From contig NZ_LMUT01000003.1 in assembly GCF_009765785.1 (NCBI RefSeq), forward strand, positions 483,570 through 547,569: 64,000 nucleotides of DNA, written 5' to 3'. The first letter of the stretch is position 1; each line of letters opens with the position of its first letter. Origin of the DNA: Granulicella sp. L46. GTDB taxonomy: Bacteria > Acidobacteriota > Terriglobia > Terriglobales > Acidobacteriaceae. Of this stretch, positions 60,301 through 64,000 are shown in pieces. The notes beneath the pieces were generated by a model, which ran no database searches, was not told where the DNA came from, and saw only the letters and a list, made by a program, of their open reading frames with translations. The translations under genes and the position numbers were made by a program.

Positions 60301-62199
60301 TCACTCCGCGCTAGGCGCCGCCCCAACATCCCCCGCCGTCTTCGGCGCCTCGGTCTTCGGCACCGCCACCTCTTCCATCTTCAAATTCCCCGACCCCTTC
60401 CTCTGCTTCGTCACATACGTATCAATCACCTGCGCCGCCAGCATCGCCGAGTAATTCCCCCAATACCCGTGCTCCCACAACACCGCCACCACAATGTCAG
60501 GATTCCTCCGCGGCGTCATCCCCACAAACCACGAATGCGGCAGCGTGCTCTTGTCCGAGCTGTTCTTCTGACGCCCGGCCACGATGTCCGCCGTTCCCGT
60601 CTTTCCCGCAAGGTCAATGCCGTCCAGGTGCGCCGCCGCCGCCGTACCGATTGGGCTCAACACGTTCGCCATATCGTCCGTAATGATCTGCCAGTTCTCC
60701 GGCGTGATCGAAATATGTGCCACGCCCGAGCCCGGAAACTCCTGATCGATCGTGCTCTGTTCCTCGCTCGAAATCTGACCCGGCATCAGCACATGCGGCC
60801 TCACAAACACTCCGCCTGACGCGATCCCACTCAGCGCCCGAGCCAACTGTATCGGAGTCGCCTGGGTCGCCCCCTGTCCAATCCCCACTGAAATCGTCTC
60901 GCCCGCATACCACTTGTCATGCTGCGTCTTCAGCTTCCATTCCTGGCTTGGCACGACGCCTGCCTGCTCGTCCGGCAGATCAATCCCCGTCTTCTGTCCC
61001 AGCCCCACGCTGTGCGCATAGCTCGAAATCTTGTCGATCCCAAGCTTATTCGCCAGCGTGTAATAAAACGTGTCACACGAGTAAGGCAGCGCATTATGAA
61101 TGTCCACAGACCCATGGTGCTTGTCGCATCCAAAGAAGTGCCCATAGAACGTAGCGCCGCCGTTGCACGCCACATGCAGATCCTGCGCCTCATTCTCCTG
61201 CAGCCCCGCCAGCGTCATCACCACCTTGAACGTCGACCCCGGAGGCAGCTGCGCCTGGATTGCCTTGTTCATCATCGGGTGGTTTTTGTCGTCCATAAGG
61301 CTCTTCCAATAAGCCGAAGTCAGCCGCACCGAAAACTGGTTCGGATCGAACGCCGGCCGTGACGCCATCGCCAAAATCTCTCCCGTATGCGGATCCATCG
61401 CGACAATCGAGCCGTTCTTCCCCTCCAGCGCTCGTTCCGCCGCGATTTGCAAATCCAGATCAATGGTCAAATGCAGGTCCTTGCCGGGCACCGCCAGCTC
61501 CTGCCCCATCTGCCCCACTTCTTTGCCGTGCGAGTTCACAATGATGTCGCGCGAACCATCGATCCCGCGCAGCGTCCCATCATACGTCTCTTCCACACCG
61601 AACTTACCCACCACATCGCCCGGCTGATACGCAGCGAATCGTTCATCATTTAGATCCGCTTCGCTCACCTCGCCCACATACCCAATCAAGTGCGCCGCAA
61701 ACCCATCCTTCGGATAAAGTCGCCGCTCGGTATCCAGCGTCTCGAGCTCCGGCAGATCATCGCGATGCGCCGCAATAAACGCCTGCTCATCCGGCGTAAT
61801 ATCCTGCTTCAGCGGAATCGGCTGATACTTCGGCGCATATTGAAAGTGCCGCAGCGTCGCCTGAATCTGCTCCAGCGGAATATGCAGTCCCTCCGCAATC
61901 AACGGCAGATCCGTATCCAGCTGCTTCTGCTGTTCCCGCACCAAAAAGCAAGTCACCGACGGATAGTTATCCACCAAAATCCGTCCATACCGATCAAAGA
62001 TCTTTCCCCGCGGCGCCAACACCGGAACCTTGCGCACCCGATTCTGTTCTGCCAGCACGCGATACTGGTCCGCCCCCAAAATCTGCAGCCGCCAAAGCCA
62101 GCAACCCAGCACCACCAGCACCGCCGCCACCACGTACTGCGACACATGCAGCTTCGTAGCCGACAACTTCTCCCGCCGATCGATGCCGCCCATATCCAT
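60301..62199 (-). CDS. mrdA: penicillin-binding protein 2 (elongation transpeptidase)
   Basis: 632 aa. One membrane helix near the N-terminus (YVVAAVLVVLGCWLW, about 22-36), a PBP dimerisation domain (RGKIFDRYGRILVDN) and the transpeptidase: nucleophile Ser in PPGSTFKVV (SxxK, about 320), KLGIDKISSYAHSVGLG and KTGTADIV (about 531). Crosslinks the wall with RodA. Start at 62199 (MDMGG); ATG 62193 is an alternative. Between it and mreD lies heptamer array C. Confidence 0.95.
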   Translation of the reverse strand: MDMGGIDRREKLSATKLHVSQYVVAAVLVVLGCWLWRLQILGADQYRVLAEQNRVRKVPVLAPRGKIFDRYGRILVDNYPSVTCFLVREQQKQLDTDLPLIAEGLHIPLEQIQATLRHFQYAPKYQPIPLKQDITPDEQAFIAAHRDDLPELETLDTERRLYPKDGFAAHLIGYVGEVSEADLNDERFAAYQPGDVVGKFGVEETYDGTLRGIDGSRDIIVNSHGKEVGQMGQELAVPGKDLHLTIDLDLQIAAERALEGKNGSIVAMDPHTGEILAMASRPAFDPNQFSVRLTSAYWKSLMDDKNHPMMNKAIQAQLPPGSTFKVVMTLAGLQENEAQDLHVACNGGATFYGHFFGCDKHHGSVDIHNALPYSCDTFYYTLANKLGIDKISSYAHSVGLGQKTGIDLPDEQAGVVPSQEWKLKTQHDKWYAGETISVGIGQGATQATPIQLARALSGIASGGVFVRPHVLMPGQISSEEQSTIDQEFPGSGVAHISITPENWQIITDDMANVLSPIGTAAAAHLDGIDLAGKTGTADIVAGRQKNSSDKSTLPHSWFVGMTPRRNPDIVVAVLWEHGYWGNYSAMLAAQVIDTYVTKQRKGSGNLKMEEVAVPKTEAPKTAGDVGAAPSAE

Positions 62200-62233
62200 C
62201 CGCTTCGCCGCTCCCTTTCTAAACCTTACGCTC

Positions 62234-62268
62234 GAACAACTGACAACTGAGAACTAACAACTGACAAC
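62234..62268. repeat. heptamer tandem array C
   Basis: Five in-phase units GAACAAC, TGACAAC, TGAGAAC, TAACAAC, TGACAAC between mreD and mrdA. Same 7-bp period as arrays A and B but a different unit; overlaps the mreD stop by one base. Confidence 0.82.
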
Positions 62269-62792
62269 TAGTCTCTTATGCGGAACCGATCCAGCACCGC
62301 AAACATCGGAATCGCCACCACACAATTCGCCGCCGCCGAAATCAGCTCCACCACCGGCAGAAACCGATACGACACATCGCCCAGCAGCCAATGCGCAATC
62401 ACGTACAGCAATCCGCTCTGCGCCATACTCAGCGTAAACACCAGCCCAATGCGATTAATAATGTTGTCGACATCCACTGCAAACCCAATGCTAGCGGCCA
62501 CATATCCCACAACGCCCTTAGCAATCCCATCCACCCCAAACGGATGATTCGTCAACCCATCCTGAAACAACCCAATCAGCGTGCCCGTCACCGTTCCGGC
62601 AATCGGGCTCCGTCGCGACACCGCAAAAAAAATCGTAGCAATCAGCGGCAAATCAATATGGATCAGCCAGGGAAACGTCTTAGGCAGCATAGCCTGCAGC
62701 AGAATGCAGACCAGCGGCGCCATCACAGTCACTCCCGGATGGAACCCGTACTGGTCCAGTTCTTCGCGGCTTGTATAACTACGCTCTGCCAT
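62268..62792 (-). CDS. mreD: rod-shape protein MreD
   Basis: 174 aa integral membrane protein of about five helices; APLVCILLQAMLP, LIATIFFAVSRRSPIAGTV and GVDGIAKGVVGYVAASI fit MreD. It forms part of the elongasome with MreC, RodA and PBP2. Gene order mreC-mreD-mrdA-rodA supports the call more than sequence motifs, which are weak in this family. Confidence 0.88.
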   Translation of the reverse strand: MAERSYTSREELDQYGFHPGVTVMAPLVCILLQAMLPKTFPWLIHIDLPLIATIFFAVSRRSPIAGTVTGTLIGLFQDGLTNHPFGVDGIAKGVVGYVAASIGFAVDVDNIINRIGLVFTLSMAQSGLLYVIAHWLLGDVSYRFLPVVELISAAANCVVAIPMFAVLDRFRIRD

Positions 62793-62807
62793 CGCCCTCG
62801 CCCATCT

Positions 62808-64000
62808 CTACTGCTCTTGCGGTTTCTGCGGCGCCTGCTGCGACGCCGGAGCACCCGGCGTCAACTCCGTAGCCGGCGGCACCGTCCCCGGCGTAAATTT
62901 GTCCGGATGCACCGCAGGCTTCGGCCTCGGCAGCCCCGAATTGATATACCCCACAGCCCCGCCAACCTGGCTCTCCGGATCATCCGACACCGGCTTCCCA
63001 TCAGCCCCCACAGCAGGCGTCCCCGCAGCTCCCGGTGCAGCATCCCCATCCGTATGCAAACCAGGCAGCTTCTCCGCAATCAAATCCGCAGCCCGCTGAT
63101 TTGCATCCTGAGTCGCCTCCGCGGTCGCCGCATCCTGCGCAGCCGTCGGCGGCAACGTAGCCGACGTCCCTGTAATCACCAGCACCTCTTCCAGCCGATT
63201 CAAATTCGCCGCCGTCTTAATCACAATCGCGGTATACGGCTGATGCAGCGGGTCCGGCGCAATCGACTCAATCGTCCCCACCGGCAGCCCCCGCGGAAAC
63301 ACCAGATCTCCACCCGACGTCACCACCAACTCCCCCACCTTAATCCTTGAATCCGCCGTCAGATTATCAATCTCCACGCGCCCCGTAGCCGTGCCCTTCA
63401 CAATCCCGCGTATCCGCGTCGACGCCAAAATCACCCCCGCGCCCGACGACGAATCGCTGATCAACAACAGCTGCGACGTATGCGGGAACACATCCCGAAT
63501 CTTCCCCACCACACCATCCGGAGTAATCACCGCCATCTCCGGCTTCAGCCCATCCTCCGAACCTTTATCCAGATACAGCACATGCGACCGCTCCGACCCG
63601 CTAGTCCCAATCACCTGCGCCGCCACCGTGCTCGTCACATAGTGCTGTCTGAAATCCAGCAGCGTCTGCAACCTCCGCCCCTGCGCCGCGTCTTCGGCAA
63701 ACGAAGCCTCTTCCACCCGCAGCCGCGCCACTTCCTGCTTCAACGCCGCATCCTGCTGCCGCGTATGCAGCAGGTCGACATAATTTCCCCACGCTCCCCG
63801 CACCTTCACACTCGACGAATGCACCGCCGTCTCCAGCGGCGTCATCGCCGTCACCGTCCACCGTCTCAGCAACGACACATGCTTTCCATCCGGAGCCGAC
63901 CCTGCGTCCTCCATCGCACGCGCACTAACCGGCACATCCGCGTCCTTCCCCGGCCGCTGCACCTGCATCGCCAGCGCAATCACCTGCATCAGCACGATCG
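62808..64000 (-). CDS. mreC: rod-shape protein MreC (5' end outside window)
   Basis: At least 395 residues visible; the reading frame is open to the window edge and the membrane anchor is cut there. A heptad-rich stretch (LKQEVARLRVEEASF) precedes the two beta domains: HVLYLDKGSEDGLKPEMAVITPDGVVGKI (split here, about 140-170) and VVTSGGDLVFPRGLPVGTI (about 230-248), the signature of MreC. A long Pro/Gly/Ala-rich tail (about 285-395) follows the usual end of the fold. Stop is 15 bp before mreD start. Confidence 0.93.
   Translation of the reverse strand, partial: IVLMQVIALAMQVQRPGKDADVPVSARAMEDAGSAPDGKHVSLLRRWTVTAMTPLETAVHSSSVKVRGAWGNYVDLLHTRQQDAALKQEVARLRVEEASFAEDAAQGRRLQTLLDFRQHYVTSTVAAQVIGTSGSERSHVLYLDKGSEDGLKPEMAVITPDGVVGKIRDVFPHTSQLLLISDSSSGAGVILASTRIRGIVKGTATGRVEIDNLTADSRIKVGELVVTSGGDLVFPRGLPVGTIESIAPDPLHQPYTAIVIKTAANLNRLEEVLVITGTSATLPPTAAQDAATAEATQDANQRAADLIAEKLPGLHTDGDAAPGAAGTPAVGADGKPVSDDPESQVGGAVGYINSGLPRPKPAVHPDKFTPGTVPPATELTPGAPASQQAPQKPQEQ

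Overview
The window is high-GC, densely coded chromosomal DNA that reads like a soil Acidobacteriota of the Terriglobia type (Granulicella/Edaphobacter/Terriglobus-like). This is an inference from gene content: a 1145-aa Oar-like TonB-dependent receptor with an N-terminal carboxypeptidase-regulatory fold, a one-component regulator joining a winged helix, one membrane helix and a beta-propeller, many secreted glycoside hydrolases (GH13, GH31, GH39, GH43), YVTN propellers, and intergenic hexamer and heptamer arrays. No rRNA gene is present to place it precisely.

Layout. 1-3.5 kb is a less GC-rich accessory segment with a Rap1a-like protein, a zinc-ribbon membrane protein, a two-helix membrane protein and a tyrosine recombinase; it ends exactly at a tRNA-Pro(CGG) gene and looks like one end of an integrated element. 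3.7-8.8 kb holds a Tat-exported multicopper oxidase, an AcpA-type phosphoesterase and a YVTN propeller. 8.8-13.5 kb (minus strand) is a compact pyrD-pyrE-pyrF-pyrC-pyrB operon, with a sensor kinase/response regulator pair directly upstream on the same strand. 15.8-21.6 kb is a heavy-metal-type RND efflux operon (lipoprotein adaptor, pump, outer-membrane factor). 21.7-24.9 kb is galK-galT-galE with 4-bp gene overlaps, converging on manA.

25.9-38.2 kb is an alpha-glucan/sugar region: GH13 cyclomaltodextrinase-like enzyme plus TonB receptor on the minus strand, the divergent membrane regulator, then a GH31 alpha-glucosidase and an FHS-family sugar symporter bracketed by two copies of one repeat module. 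38.5-42.1 kb encodes a large secreted protein with a decayed metzincin active site and a small exported partner. 42.2-48.3 kb has trxB, GH43, an EmrB-type exporter divergent from a MarR regulator across a striking perfect palindrome, and GH39.

48.3-51.4 kb is an NRAMP-related operon with unusual features: a triple half-site in the leader, a 47-aa ORF overlapping the transporter start, a transporter lacking the canonical metal-binding Asn and Met, a small membrane protein and a beta-barrel-like protein. 51.7-54.3 kb has a PaiB-type protein, a second YVTN propeller and a CPBP membrane protease. 54.4-58.1 kb is an RNase E/G whose S1 domain is split by about 760 residues of Arg/Gly- and acid-rich sequence. 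58.8-64 kb has a VOC protein and the rod-shape operon mreC(partial)-mreD-mrdA-rodA, with 7-bp tandem arrays between or after genes.

Most promising for follow-up: the divergent NRAMP operon, the split-S1 RNase E/G, the inactivated metzincin, and the MarR palindrome that contains both start codons.
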